Assembly (NCBI GenBank): GCA_037179385.1
Contig: CM074190.1
Location: forward strand, 3,920,284-3,984,283
Direction of reading: 5' to 3'
Origin: Holothuria scabra
Lineage: Eukaryota > Echinodermata > Holothuroidea > Aspidochirotida > Holothuriidae
DNA: 64,000 nt
A program made the position numbers and the translations under genes. Shown piece by piece: positions 34,830-46,650 of this stretch (position 1 is the stretch's first letter; each line of letters begins with the position of its first letter). The notes beneath the pieces were generated by a model that saw nothing but the letters and a program-made list of their open reading frames with translations, did no database searches and was not told the DNA's origin.

Positions 34830-37200
34830 ACTCCTGTCACTGTATCCTAACATGATGACACCGGTTGCCTCCCCAGTCTCGGAATATTGCATTAAGTAAG
34901 TACGCATACGAAGCAAGTTTCAATAGTTGAATTCTGTAGGCAATCAGCTTGCAGTGGAGATGTAGTTCTCAAAGCCACCATACAGACCTGGCCTGCACTT
35001 TCTTCTTTAAAGAGAAGACATTTTCCTTCCAGCCTAACAAGAAGATAATGGTAGGTTCCCATGCATGAGTTCTGCCATATAGTAGTTATTGTAGGTGATT
35101 CTTTCTCCAGAAAAGTTGATGCAGTTCCTGTAGTGCTAGTACCTTCAAGGAAACAAAGAAGAGCACAATATAAATAAGTTATGTCACATGTAGTAACAAC
35201 TTTTTAGTTTCAGGAGACTGTTTAAGAAAAATGTTGTAGACATGAAGGTTAGCTTACTCTGATATATGATATTTTAATTAACTTCATGCTCTGTACATAT
35301 AGCCATGTTGAAGATTCTTGTGACAGGTAGAGGCTACTGAGCTGTTACATGAATGACACGAAGGCCTCGATTCATATGATGTTAAGTTCATATGATGTTA
35401 ATTGAAATGCAAAATATCATATGAAACATGAGAGATGTACCCTAGCTTGTGACGGGAATCAGTTTCAAAAAATATGGACACTCATCACCAGGTTGATTAG
35501 TTATGAGAGAGTAACCTTTGCAATAAGTGAATGCTCTTCCATTAACAAATTCAGAAGATGCAGTAGGCAGAGAATGCTTTCATTACAACATGCACTTGAA
35601 TGCACTGCAATTGTTCTGACTTGTTAAACATGACAGCTACTTGACAGGGTTAGTCTCTTAGGAACAAAAGTTTGTCTGCTTTTTGATGAGCTCAAGGTCT
35701 TAGCCTTCTTCGCTTAATTTAAGAAGTCTAGCAGTGACAAACATAGCTTGACAAGGGGTAGCTAGAACCTTTTTTTCCTAATTGGGAGGGTAAGGGGGGG
35801 GGGGGGAGGGAGCTTTAAATGATTGATAGACTTATATTCAGTTAAACTTAGAGTATCAGTGGAGCAAAGTTCTCATGCCCCCCCCTTCGTCCTCCAGTCC
35901 TTATCCCAACTCTGAAGCCAATGCAATTACCTAGCTAACAGGGCTGCATGTGTATTCTTTAACATGCACAGCATTTCATTAGGCCATTTAATAGAAGACA
36001 TAGCTAGTTATTACCCTGATATTTTAAAATGAGGTTAGGTAATGGATTATGGCAAGCACCCTGAAAAGTCTTTGGTCTAGTTAACTAAGTTCTCCTGGGG
36101 TCTGGTGTGTAAGCATTGTTTCAGACAACCATCCTGGCCAGGCTATCCCTAGATGCAATTTGCCATCACATATCAATTAATTAAGTATTCAGTGGAAATT
36201 GTTGGCACTTTTACAACAATACTGAGCTGGTTGGATAGCATTCTTATCCTTTGAACATGGTCAGTCCAATTTATTTCTAATCATACTGTATAATATGCTT
36301 TCATCTAGCAAACCCTTCCTTAACTTTTATGCATCACACAACTATTCTTTTTTAATTTTGTCCTAATTTAGGGGGTGAAAAGCCAACTGTTGAGCTAGCT
36401 AGGCCATCATATGTGATCAGAGTGTAGTCTGAAATCTGTCAACCCACATAACTCTTTCTACTAATTGTTGGATATATTTTACTAAAACATTATGTAACTC
36501 AATTGTAGGCCAAAGAGGTGTGCTTGAAGTAATTTCATACTGGCAATGACTAACATTTTGTCCCTTTTCACAGCTGTATAAGATATATCAGCCTTAATTT
36601 GAAGGTGTATCCTGGTAGAAACTACTGTAGAAATAATTATACACTCAACAAAATAACAAGGATCCACATGCAACGTGATGGCAGTTGAATTTGTTTGTTG
36701 CTGTAGTGTATCGTACCTTGGGAATTTGTCCCCATAATCTTGGGAAAATTGCTTCCTTGTTCAATTTTATATGGCATATACACGTACGTAATACCACATC
36801 TCCAAACCAAAGGATTTTTCGCAGAATTACTGCCAACGTCTACTAATTGCCATCGTATTTATTCTTATCTATATTCCTTACCTTCTCGCAGCTTTAACCA
36901 TCACAAGTTACTCCTTATTAAACGTTGATAAAGCGTTGCATGGAAGCCGGGCTGTCAATATCTTGCTAATTTTGGGAAAAGTTGTCCTCGCAGACTTTTC
37001 TTGCTATTGCCGACGATTGTTCGTTTTATGTGGTATTTGCAAATGTCTCACAGAAATCTACGTCAGCACGAATGAGTACCATCTAGTACTTCCATGCTTC
37101 ATGTTCCCTCGATTGTACGAACATTTTTCACGGCCAAGGAAGGTGATGGCGCTGTAACAGTTTTTGATGCGCGAAGGAGGAAAGAACAATTTCAAAAACA
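34830..37200. other. gene-free stretch, no supported feature
   Basis: AT-rich DNA with a G run near 35790-35805 and a short direct duplication of 'gttcatatgatgtta' near 35372-35400. Short frames at 36.6-37.2 kb lack splice support or a recognisable family. Confidence 0.5.
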
Positions 37201-37204
37201 TGGT

Positions 37205-37895
37205 GCCGCCCCCTTTTCCCACCACGATACAGTGTCTTTAAACAACACTGGGTATATATGTGTCCTCCCAACTGTTGGGCACACTGTTGGGCAATGCAAC
37301 TACCCAGTATGTTGGGTGCTTGTTTGGACTTCAGTAATTCCAATATAACCTGATATAAAATTACAAAGTACCCTAACACATACACCGTTTATCCTCCAAG
37401 AGTGGTTGGGGGCACCAGCGACGATGCACTTGGTAGGTAAACAGTGAAGTGTGTAGTTTAAAGTATCAAACTCAATCGTGGACTTTGTACACTCTTGGGC
37501 AAATATTTGCCCAACTTTTTACCAACACTGGGTATATATGTGTCCTCCCAACAATTGGGCAAACTGTTTGGCAAACTGTTGGGCAATTGGTGTTGGGCAA
37601 TGCAACTACCCAGTAGTTGGGCACTTCTGAATGACCAACTTTTAACCAACACTGGGTATATATGTGTCCTCCCAACTGTTGGGCACACTGTTGGGCAATG
37701 CAACTACCCAGTATGTTGGGTGCTTGTTTGGACTTCAGTAATTTCAATATAACCTGATATAAAATTACAAAATACCCTAACACATACACCGTTTTGTCCT
37801 CCAAGAGTGGTTGGGGGCACCGGCGACGATGCACTTGGTAGGTAAACAGTGAAGTGTGTAGTTTAAAGTATCAAACTCAATCGTGGACTTTGTAT
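37205..37895. mobile_element. TTGGGCAA-word element, locus B
   Basis: Same modules as locus A at 10.95-11.52 kb, nearly base for base: 'aacactgggtatatatgtg', 'gcaactacccagtatgttgg', 'gacgatgcacttggtaggt' and 'caatcgtggactttgta'. A unit of about 410 bp is repeated from 37243 to 37648. The left flank 'ccacgatacagtgtcttta' is the reverse complement of the right flank of locus A, so these 19 bases may be the true element terminus. Confidence 0.65.
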
Positions 37896-38117
37896 TTCTT
37901 CTCCCATTGATTATGTAGCAATGAAAACTTCTTTTTTCTATGCGGCCATTGCTCTTTAAGTACTTCCAGATTTTTACTGCTATTCTACCGTTAGCTTTTT
38001 ATTTGCCAAATACAACCTTATTCAACCATGAGATCTTATAATGAACCACTTATATTACAATAATTATCTGTAAAATTTAACTGATCTTTAACTAATCATC
38101 GGATTGGTCAGTAACAT

Positions 38118-38291
38118 ATTACCCAAATGTTGGGTACTTTAAAACTTGCCCAACACCTTTAACCAACACCTGGATTTTACCCAACTTTAATTTGCCCAAC
38201 AATATGGGTACCCATTTGTTGGGCAATAATTTACCCATGTTGGGCATTTTGTATTTTGCCCAACACTTTTTACCCAACAGTTTTTAGAGTG
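38118..38291. mobile_element. TTGGGCAA-word element ending in TTTTTAGAGTG
   Basis: Diverged TTGGGCAA/TTGCCCAA/TTACCCAA words on both strands end in TTTTTAGAGTG at 38291. This is the inverted form of the CACTCTAAAAA start of locus A and of the 45465 palindrome. The left boundary is unclear. Confidence 0.5.
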
Positions 38292-38689
38292 CACCTAACG
38301 GTTATTAATTTCCATAACTTTTTCCAACTGTAAGATTGCTTGCTATTTAGCTCTAGCAGGTGTAATTATTATCTTTACAAAGTAACCCCGGCATTACTGC
38401 TTTAAAATCTCAAATCGAGACCTGACAAAAACACATAATATAATGACCGTCTTCATTCTAGAATGTGAAAGAGAGGGATAGAAACATGGGTATCTGCAGG
38501 TAGGAGCAAGGGGGAAACTTGCTCTCCCCTGGGAAATAAAAAACCTGAAAAACGAAGAAAACATAAAGAAAAGAGAAAGAAAAATTAACATCAACATGTC
38601 TTAACAGTTCACTCAGTGTTTTCCCTATTTACATGCGGTAAAAAGGCTTTAGAAATGCCATAACCAGCAATCTGAGGGGCATTTTGGGC

Positions 38690-38985
38690 CAAAATTTTCT
38701 TGCGCTCCGCGCCAACTCATAGTGGAGCGGAGCTTTCCCTCGAGAAGAATCCCCCCTCGAATTTTCTTCTGCGGAGGTCCATGGATAGAAAATTTAAACA
38801 CGTTTTAATAAGAAAACTTGCTGAGGAAAAATGGCAAAGTAGCCTTCTACCAGGTGCGGGAAAACAAAAGGAAAATCTGAAAAGCTGTGGTTTTGATCGT
38901 GCTGCTGCTCACGGTAATAACTCCCTCGAAGCGCCCCTGCAGACCATTTTCGCCCCCTCTGACCGAAATCCCTAGCTCCGCCACT
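38690..38985 (-). mobile_element. hAT-like element end, inverted fragment
   Basis: 'cttgcgctccgcgccaactc' is the reversed GGCGCGGAGCG block typical of the 44-49 kb elements, and 'ctagctccgccactgcactc' at the right end is a reversed CAGTGGCGGAGCTAG terminus. No second end or duplication was found. Confidence 0.45.
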
Positions 38986-39009
38986 GCACTCGACCATGAA
39001 GTCGGTCCC

Positions 39010-39080
39010 TTGAAGCAATAAACTGGGATTGTTTCTGGATGAGGATGAGTTTTAGATAGTTGTGGGGACTGTTTGAAGTG
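39010..39080 (+). mobile_element. short fragment of the 300-bp TTAA MITE
   Basis: 'gaagcaataaactgggattg', 'tctggatgaggatgag' and 'ttttagatagttgtgggg' match the 3' half of the MITE at 17047 and 46651. Confidence 0.55.
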
Positions 39081-39089
39081 TGATGAGTA

Positions 39090-42070
39090 ACTTCTGTCTT
39101 TGATCTCATCTGTATTATCTTATCTACAGCAACACCCAAAACAACTTGCTTCAAACCTCCTTCATCTGCAGATATATCTACTTTTGACATTATAGCAAGT
39201 GAGTTTTTCGGCAAACACCATTTTAATTTACTCTTAAGATGTAAAACCTCGATCGTGGGATCTTTAACCCGGCCTCCTCATCGCCCTCTCACACTCACGT
39301 CTGAAAAAGATGCAAAAATTGATCTCATTTTAGGCATGAAGGGTCGCCTATTTTCTTGTTTGAATGTTTTAAGGTCACATCAAGTTTCGATATGTTATAG
39401 GGGTATATATTCTAAGCGTTTCAGTGAAATTTGCAATAAAAATTGATTCGAATTTTTCAAGTTATGAGCAGGTGAGGTTGTAACCTTTTCAGCAAAAAGT
39501 GAACTCGTAGCAAGCACAAATGATATTATAGCCTCACATTTAATGGGCAGTCTTTTGTTTTTATCTAAACTTCTTGGTCAATTTCCTCCTCAATCCGATA
39601 CCCATATAATCAGAATGTAGGTGGATAAGTGGCTTGAGAACTTAACCAGAGCATTTCGCACAGGAAGGTTCTTTTCCTGTTAACTTTACGTTCAACAGAA
39701 CATAACATTCCTTGTCGACGAGCAAGTGATACAACCTCTACCGTACTAAAGCCACTTTGGAACAAGCTCACTTTGGAAAACAAATCTGGTGACTTAATTT
39801 ACTGTTTTCGTGAGAAATACATGAAGTCTTATTTGAATGGAAGTTTCGCCACGCTGTGTACATCTGGTTCCTCTTTTGCTTAAATTTCCTCTTTAACGCT
39901 TACCAACTTTTACACATCAAAACGTACGTTAACGTCCTCGCCGTCTCGGATGTCTTGGGTGTATCGATCGCCGTATTGGAAATCTTGGGTGTATCGATCG
40001 CCGTTCACAGACCAACAGTTGAATGCACATGCGTCCTTAATTTATGAGGAAGAAGTAAAGCAAAACTAAATAATTATATTCCTCGCGTTAGTTAATATTG
40101 ACTTGTTATGCTGGACTCGTGTGATCGAGGAACGTTGTCCAACACCGCGTCACTCACACGGCCCACACAACGTGGAAAACCATCACGTGCTATAGAAGTT
40201 TTGTCTCATCGTCTCTAATCTATCTCTTTAATTTTTTTATCATCAAATTTGGTGTATAGCAGGTGAATAAATTATTAATACATCGATAAAAAAACTCGCA
40301 TTTTTTACTTGTCAAACATTTGTGTTAAAATCATACTATGAATGCACTTCAGCTAACTTATGCACTTGCTGAACATGTTTCACTTACCCAAAGTCAAAAA
40401 TATTTTTCTAAATTATTTTAAAATTTGAAATAAGAGAGAACGGAAGACTCCAGCACCCAATGATTGTCATGCAGTCATATATAATTCACAATATTTACTG
40501 ATATTTACTGAAATGATTTACTCAGCACTTGAAACGAAGTGACTAACGTCTGGTTCAAATCATCCAAAATGAAAGGGAAAACTGCGTTTAAAATGCCCCA
40601 ACATAGTATTAAAAGTTAATAGCTCTTGTTATTTTCAAATCATTCGGTCTCAACAATGAACACTAGCAATAGCCTCATCTCCTAAAATATTATGCACAAG
40701 AAGAGTTATGGAAGTTGCATCTTTTGAAAGGTTGAAAATTGGGTGAAAAAAATTTTTTGAGCAAAATACAACTGAATTTCTATCTGAGGGAAACTTATTT
40801 CTTGAAAGAACGCTACCATTATTTATTTTATTATTTTTTTTATATTATTATTTATCCCTCTTTGCCAATAAATACTGGTTTTAAAGGATGAAATTACCTT
40901 GTTCAACAAACGCAATATTTCCCTTTAATGAGACAACAGTGACAGTATAGTAAAAAAAAGGGAATAGAGATAGTTTATACTCGCTTACACAAAAGTGAAT
41001 AATTTAATGAAGTAAAGATTTCCATAATACCGTATCGTTGTCGATTGGGTCTTTCCTCATGTCATCCATAACTATGTGCCAGCGTATTCATAGAACTGTG
41101 CTCTGGGATGGGGAATACACCCCTAGAGAGGGGGAAACACAAATACAACACATGAGCGCCGTGAACGCTAGATTACAAAGAATGGGTCTTGTTGCATATT
41201 TACTTTGATTCTCATAATGATGACTGATAAAACAGCATAAGTTTTCTATTTACGCTAAAAATCATCTGAAATAACAAAGCACGTCAAGGGCATGCATCAT
41301 ACATGATTGTTTGTTAGTTATAAAGGTAACGTAATAGGTAATGGACGAATAAACTTGCCTGGCAATGGTTGGTGGATAAGCCCTCGATACTACAAATTTG
41401 GCGAAATAACTGACGACGTGGAACTACCACCGAAAATATGTGAGAAACACAATTTTTATCATTTTGAAAACTATTGACTGCATGTCATCGGAGAATTAAC
41501 CGGCCATTGTTAACGATTTAGGATGCAGAATTCTCAATTACCAGTGTGTATAGAGTTGATAAGATCAAAACATCAGGCTGGATCTCACAACAAAGGAGAA
41601 CGAAGAGCGATACACTCCCAGCCTCCATCTGAACAGTAAAATCACATGCAATTAGAACAAACTTGTTGCTTTAAAAAAATATTTTTCAACAAGAACTATA
41701 GGTCCAAACTTAGCTAAATTCACAATAAGCCTATTTTTTACTTCTTGGTTTGGCATCATATTTTTGTTACACCGACTAATGTCTCTGAAGTTATTAGTGT
41801 TATTTGTACCAAACAAGACCATCCCACACCCCTCCCCCAACATTACTTTCTAACTCACCGTTGCGAGGCGTTTGGTTTAGTTGTCCAGCACTCGCCTTTC
41901 ACCCTGATTCGATTATCATACCGTGTGATACCAATAACTTCATTACGTACCATTGCCCTCTCAATCAGTTTGCTACTTGCATATTTTACGGTACCTCAAA
42001 AGTTCAACAGCTACTGTTGTATCTAAAGGGAGAGTGCGTTCACCTCAGTGTCGTATCTGTTCAGCAGACT
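39090..42070. other. gene-free stretch, one small tandem duplication
   Basis: The only structure seen is a 33-bp direct duplication at 39953-40005 ('cttgggtgtatcgatcgccg' twice). No exon, RNA gene or transposon end is supported. Confidence 0.5.
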
Positions 42071-42079
42071 ATTCTATTT

Positions 42080-42270
42080 TTTGAAAGACTCTTGAGAATC
42101 ACGTGACAATATTTTCATACTCAGTTGTGAAATTTACAAGGAGTCGCTGTTTGATTAACCTCTGAACGTGCAACATCTATTATGAAATATCATGAAAGAT
42201 ACGTAGGAGGAAATTTGTGAAATTTAGCTGTTATTGTGAAATGAGTCTGCATGGCTACTGCTTCTGCCCT
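42080..42270. mobile_element. diverged copy of the CACGTGAC-core MITE family
   Basis: Carries 'gagaatcacgtgacaatat', 'tgtgaaatttacaagga' and ends 'cttctgccctttaaat', the family's AGGGCA-TTAA end. Confidence 0.4.
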
Positions 42271-42707
42271 TTAAATTTATCTAAAGCTCCTATGATTCTT
42301 GAAAAATATGAGTCTTCATCTGAAAACCAATTTGATTTATAAGAACTGTTCTCATGGACACATTCTATTTAGTAAATAATATTACCCCGCGTTTGATGAC
42401 ACAGAAAGTACCTTGTGTGTTTTTCCTAACCTGCATACCTTATAGCACGGAAGTACTGCTTACAGTTTGTAAGCCTTAAATGTCTAATCGTAAAAAGAAA
42501 ACGTGAATGTGTTGCGAACTGTAACTCGTCATGCAAGGATATATATCACGGTGTAACTCAGGGACCCCTTTTACATCATAATATCATGAAGTCATGATTG
42601 AGATTTAACGACACAACACGCATGTGATATAAAGTGTCAACCAACTACATAAAAAGTTCAAGGTCTAAATTCATTTCCAAGTATGGTTCAAGTTCAAGTT
42701 TGGTTTC

Positions 42708-42775
42708 CATTTAGCCGTCTCTTACGACGAGCAGGAAATACCCTGGGTATATTCTACAACCCCAGCCTACAAGGA
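42708..42775. repeat. dispersed block with GTCTCTTACGACGAGC
   Basis: 'tagccgtctcttacgacgag', 'gaaataccctgggtatattc' and 'tacaaccccag' recur in diverged form at 9291-9365 and, inverted, at about 61385-61475. The parent element is unknown. Confidence 0.5.
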
Positions 42776-43244
42776 GCCATAATATCATGTAATTAATGGC
42801 CTTATACCCCTTTTTAGTAACTTAAAATGTGTACTCTTTCCAGATAATGCAATTATTTTGTGCAGGACAACAAAGGCGTTGGAAGGAAAAAGAAATTGTG
42901 GTGGTGGAGGGGGGGTGGGTGGGAGAGGAGGACCGGAACAGTCTTTGGATCATGCACCTCACTCTGCCCCTTTGACAAAAGGTACGTTTTCATGCTGATT
43001 TCTTTTTCACTTTAATAATGAAACTGCGCACTGAATAATGCAGATTTTTTTTTTTGCCAGCCATGTAAAGCTACAGAACAATACATCTAAGCTCTCTGGA
43101 AAGGAATATTGATAACATCCATCTACAAAAACCACTCCACTAACAAGGTTTTAAGGTGTCTGATGATAGGTGTATGCATATGAAAGCATTTGAAAACGAT
43201 AGGCAAATGATTTTCTGCCTGAAATATGGAGTTTTGTCCGAAAT

Positions 43245-43345
43245 ACTATCAAAGGAAATTGCTACCTTCAGTTGGCGCGGAGTGTACAGAAAATTCTGAA
43301 AAATCGCTCCTCTCAGACAGCCGAAAATAGTATTTCTCAGGCTTG
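43245..43345 (+). mobile_element. isolated GGCGCGGAGCGTACAGAAAA block
   Basis: 'cttcagttggcgcggagtg', 'tacagaaaattctgaaaaat' and 'tcagacagccgaaaatag' match the internal block repeated in the 44-49 kb and 58-60 kb elements. It is a fragment with no visible ends. Confidence 0.5.
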
Positions 43346-43913
43346 TAAGTAGCAGCGAAGCGGTCGTTATTTTTAGCTTTCGATGGTGATAAAATGTTCA
43401 CTTCAGTAACATTGGCACGGAAAATAACACAATGATCAGAAAATTGCCAAAATAGAAGTACCACTATACCATTGGATGAGTGTAGAGTTAACTAATCATG
43501 CGCATTCCACAATCTCTTTTGATTTCTCATAAAAAAAAATAGACAGTGACTATGCGCTTTGGACTTTTCTTTGTAATTTAAAAACATGCTAGAGTTTATG
43601 AGACTCTTATGGCTAACCGAAATTTCCAGACCCTTGCCTGAAGTTCAGGCAATGCGGAATTTTGAGGTCTTTCCTTGCCTCTTACGTATATGGTAATAAT
43701 ATTTTGATAATGTAATAATTAGTAAAACACATCTGCAGGTATGAAGGTTGATCAGACTTGTTGGCAAGTTGTAAGTCATGTGGATGATAACGTTTACACC
43801 CTAATAACTGCAAAGGTCACAGGAACACAGTGAAATTATTGTTTGGCTCGGTCATGAGAAAACTACTACCATAAATGTCAAGAGTGAGCTTGTCAGTCAA
43901 GGTTAGAAGAGGT

Positions 43914-43966
43914 TAGATGGAGTAATACGACCCAGTTTCTAACCAATTGGTTTAAGGCGAGCAAGT
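43914..43966 (-). repeat. tRNA-derived SINE, 3' end fragment, inverted
   Basis: 'agatggagtaatacgaccca' and 'gtttctaaccaattggttta' are the reversed SINE tail. Confidence 0.6.
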
Positions 43967-44812
43967 AGTTGGTCATTCAAAACTGTTGTCCAGTCTGTGT
44001 TGTTCATCTGTGTACCACATATTCTGAGGGAAATGTTTGGTTCATCCCCTTAATCAGGGGTGGCGTCAGGATTTTCACGACAGGGGGAGGGGCAAGCTCC
44101 CCGATGTGGGCAGCATTTCGAAGTCCCGACAAAGGAGGGAATTCGCTTTGCAGAATTTGAGGCTCGCGCATTCTTTTAAACAAATATTTAAATACCCGTA
44201 GCTTGTTTTGAGGGAAAAACAAAATTTTTGTAAGGATTGTTTATAAGTAGAGGTTTTATCGAATAGTTTTCCCTTCCCGTGAGCAAAATGAAAATAAAAG
44301 TTAAACTGGCGACAGCTGTTCACGGTTACGAATTTTAATTTTATTGTAGCCCTACGTACTTGGACTCTCAGACAGACGGAACTGGAAATTTGCCTGAAAG
44401 CTTTTTACCTCTTTTGAATAAAGATTTGAAAAATAAGAGCTTAAACTGGAGAAACTTTGGACTTTATTAAAACAAAGTATGCTCTTTTTTGACAAGCTGA
44501 TATGGAAAAGCAGGGTTTTGATTTAGCGATTTGCCTTCCAAGAGTAAACTTACTGGATTATCTGTTTTAACAGAAGTTAGCTTGGTTTTTTTATTGTATC
44601 TATCGAAACTCGTAAATTTTCCACTAATACTTTGCCATTTTAACGAATATTTGAAAATCTGAAGCTTACATTGAAAAAAATTATTATAACATTAAAGATG
44701 TGGGTTTCCTTTATTGAAGAATCTGTACCTCTTATACAGTTATATGTGAAAAATCAAGTAGGTCGCCTGGGCTTTTTGTAGTTTGGGTAACTGAATATCA
44801 TCATGCTGATTA

Positions 44813-45449
44813 TAGTGTACCTCAAGTCCAAAAATTAAAAATATGTATTGAAAAAAAAATGGAAAATGAATTCTAATAGTCCAAATCCTATCTTCATATG
44901 ACATTCCTCAGATGAGATGCTTTTTTCTAAAAGTCCCCACGGCTCTCTGGCGAAGAGCCAAGGGGCGAAAACCAAACGATTACTCCCGGAGGAGTTCTGC
45001 TCCCTTAAGATGAGATGTAAAATGATGAAATTTATTCACTTTAAACTGGTTGGTCCATTGCGCAATAATTTGTGACTTCCCTTTGTACAACCCACATTAA
45101 TTGCTATGTTTTTATGAACTTGAAACCTTTCTGTTTGCTTGCACAACATGTTGCACAGGGATGACTTCATTAATTACATCCCCTCCCCTCTTAAGAGTTA
45201 GAGTCCCATCACACCTTGGTACAAGGTGCAGTAACTTCCAGAAAAACAAAGAAACACAAGTTTTCAATTTGAGAAGTACAACAATGACATTACAAATTTT
45301 TGCGCAATGTACCATTTTTAGCTTGGTGAATGGACTTCAACATTTTATAACTCTGTCCAACAATGTCTTGTGAAAATACTAGTTGGACTGGTAGAATTCA
45401 TTTTCGTCTTCAATATATATTTATGATTTTTTTGACTTGAGGTACACTG
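44813..45449. mobile_element. 637-bp insertion with GTGTACCTCAAGT inverted ends
   Basis: AGTGTACCTCAAGTCCAAAAA at the left faces TTTTTGACTTGAGGTACACT at the right. Compared with the sister copy ('gattcaggccctc' near 47585), the site here is 'gatta...ttaaggccctc'. The insertion is thus defined by an empty-site comparison and may have a TTA duplication, the size used by PIF/Harbinger elements. It has no coding capacity. Confidence 0.6.
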
Positions 45450-45464
45450 TTAAGGCCCTCGGAA

Positions 45465-45704
45465 CACTCTAAAAAATATTTAAACGATTTTGTTTAAAAA
45501 TTAGGATACTCACGAAGATGAGTATTTCTACTCGAAATAAGTGAGTACTTCAACTGAATTTGTGCAAAATTTTACACAAATTGCTGAATTTGTGCAAAAT
45601 TTTACACAAATTGAGTTGAAGTACTCACTTATTTCGAGTAGAAATACTCATTTTCGTGAGTATCCTAATTTTTAAACAAAATCGTTTAAATATTTTTTAG
45701 AGTG
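45465..45704. mobile_element. 240-bp nearly perfect palindrome, CACTCTAAAAA ends
   Basis: Two arms of about 118 bp are inverted copies with only about five mismatches, meeting near 45584. It starts CACTCTAAAAAATATTTAAA and ends TTTAAATATTTTTTAGAGTG. Inside, words such as GAGTATTTCTACTC, AAGTGAGTACTTC and TTTGTGCAAAATTTTACAC are themselves partly self-complementary. The element lies within the hAT-like copy 1. The terminus is shared with the TTGGGCAA element at 10954. Confidence 0.85.
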
Positions 45705-46540
45705 AAGGTATTGGAAATTTCCCCGAACAGTTTGGCTACCTCTTAACATATATTTGAAGTCTCAAAGGGAGTTGCTTACCAACTAAGACCCTGTATTGAT
45801 ATAAGTGTACATGGACAGAAGAGCTTTGCCCGAAAAATGTATTCCTGTGCGAAAGCGGCGCGTCACCATCAGTTGGTGAGGAGCGTACAGAAAATTTTGG
45901 CTTTTCCCAGAATTGTAACTAGAAATGAAACGTTCGTCACTTGGGGGGGGTTTCTTTTAAAGCAAATTTTCACTTCAAGAGAAAAACCGAACAACGAAAA
46001 CAGAAAAATTTCCAGATAAAAGAATACACAATTGCAAGGTCCACTGAATTCTCCCGACTGTGTGTGATTTTACCCTGAACGTCTTTGAAAATATGTCACA
46101 TTACAAGGTGGGTGCTAATGAATTTTTCAATCAAAATTATGAGGAAACATGATTCTCGCACAACTGTTATCATCATATGCAAGTGAAAACAGCATTGTTT
46201 ATTTTCATTACGGTACTGTTGCTTGAAATTGGTTGTCGGGACGACAGGACATGGTGGCAGACCATTGGCCACTGCATGTAACATATAGCATCCTTCCAGC
46301 CGTTGGTGAAATCCCAGAGACTTCTTTCAATTTCGGGCATAAGGTTTTGCAAGACGACAGTACGAAGTGGGACTGAGATAAAAATCCACAAACCGACCGA
46401 ATGTGTCTCAAATCTTTTATCATTTTATATTTTTGAAAAAATTACTTTAAATATGGGGTTTCCAAGGCAAAGTTGTCGAAATTTGGAGAAGTATATCCCG
46501 TCCCGTGGTCTTATTTTGAAGGAAGGTCATATTACAGAGC

Positions 46541-46650
46541 ACTGCACTGAGAGTGTTTTGCTTACACCGTCTTGTATGTACTCAACTTGAAGCAATAAAC
46601 TGAGATTGTGTCTTGATGAGAATGAATTTTAGATATGTGAGATGTGCTTT
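46541..46650 (+). mobile_element. 3' fragment of the 300-bp TTAA MITE
   Basis: 'actgagagtgttttgctta', 'gaagcaataaactgagattg' and 'gatgagaatgaattttag' match the MITE's 3' half. It lies directly upstream of a fuller copy. Confidence 0.55.

Larger units (their letters stand above)
44055..46540 (+). mobile_element. hAT-like element copy 1, right end lost
   Basis: Begins CAGGGGTGGCGTCAGG with 'gacaggggga' close behind, as in the intact copy at 46852. Shared interior landmarks in the same order include 'gaatatcatcatg', 'gtcaccatcagttgg', 'aatatgtcacattacaagg' and 'gaccattggccactgcatg'. It carries two later insertions (44813-45449 and 45465-45704). No long ORF, so non-autonomous. The terminus with CACCCCTG is missing. 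Confidence 0.62.

Noticed and set aside
36936..37157. 73-codon frame with a hydrophobic start that could suggest a small secreted protein
   Set aside because: No splice support or recognisable family, and it ends just before the TTGGGCAA element. Chance cannot be excluded.
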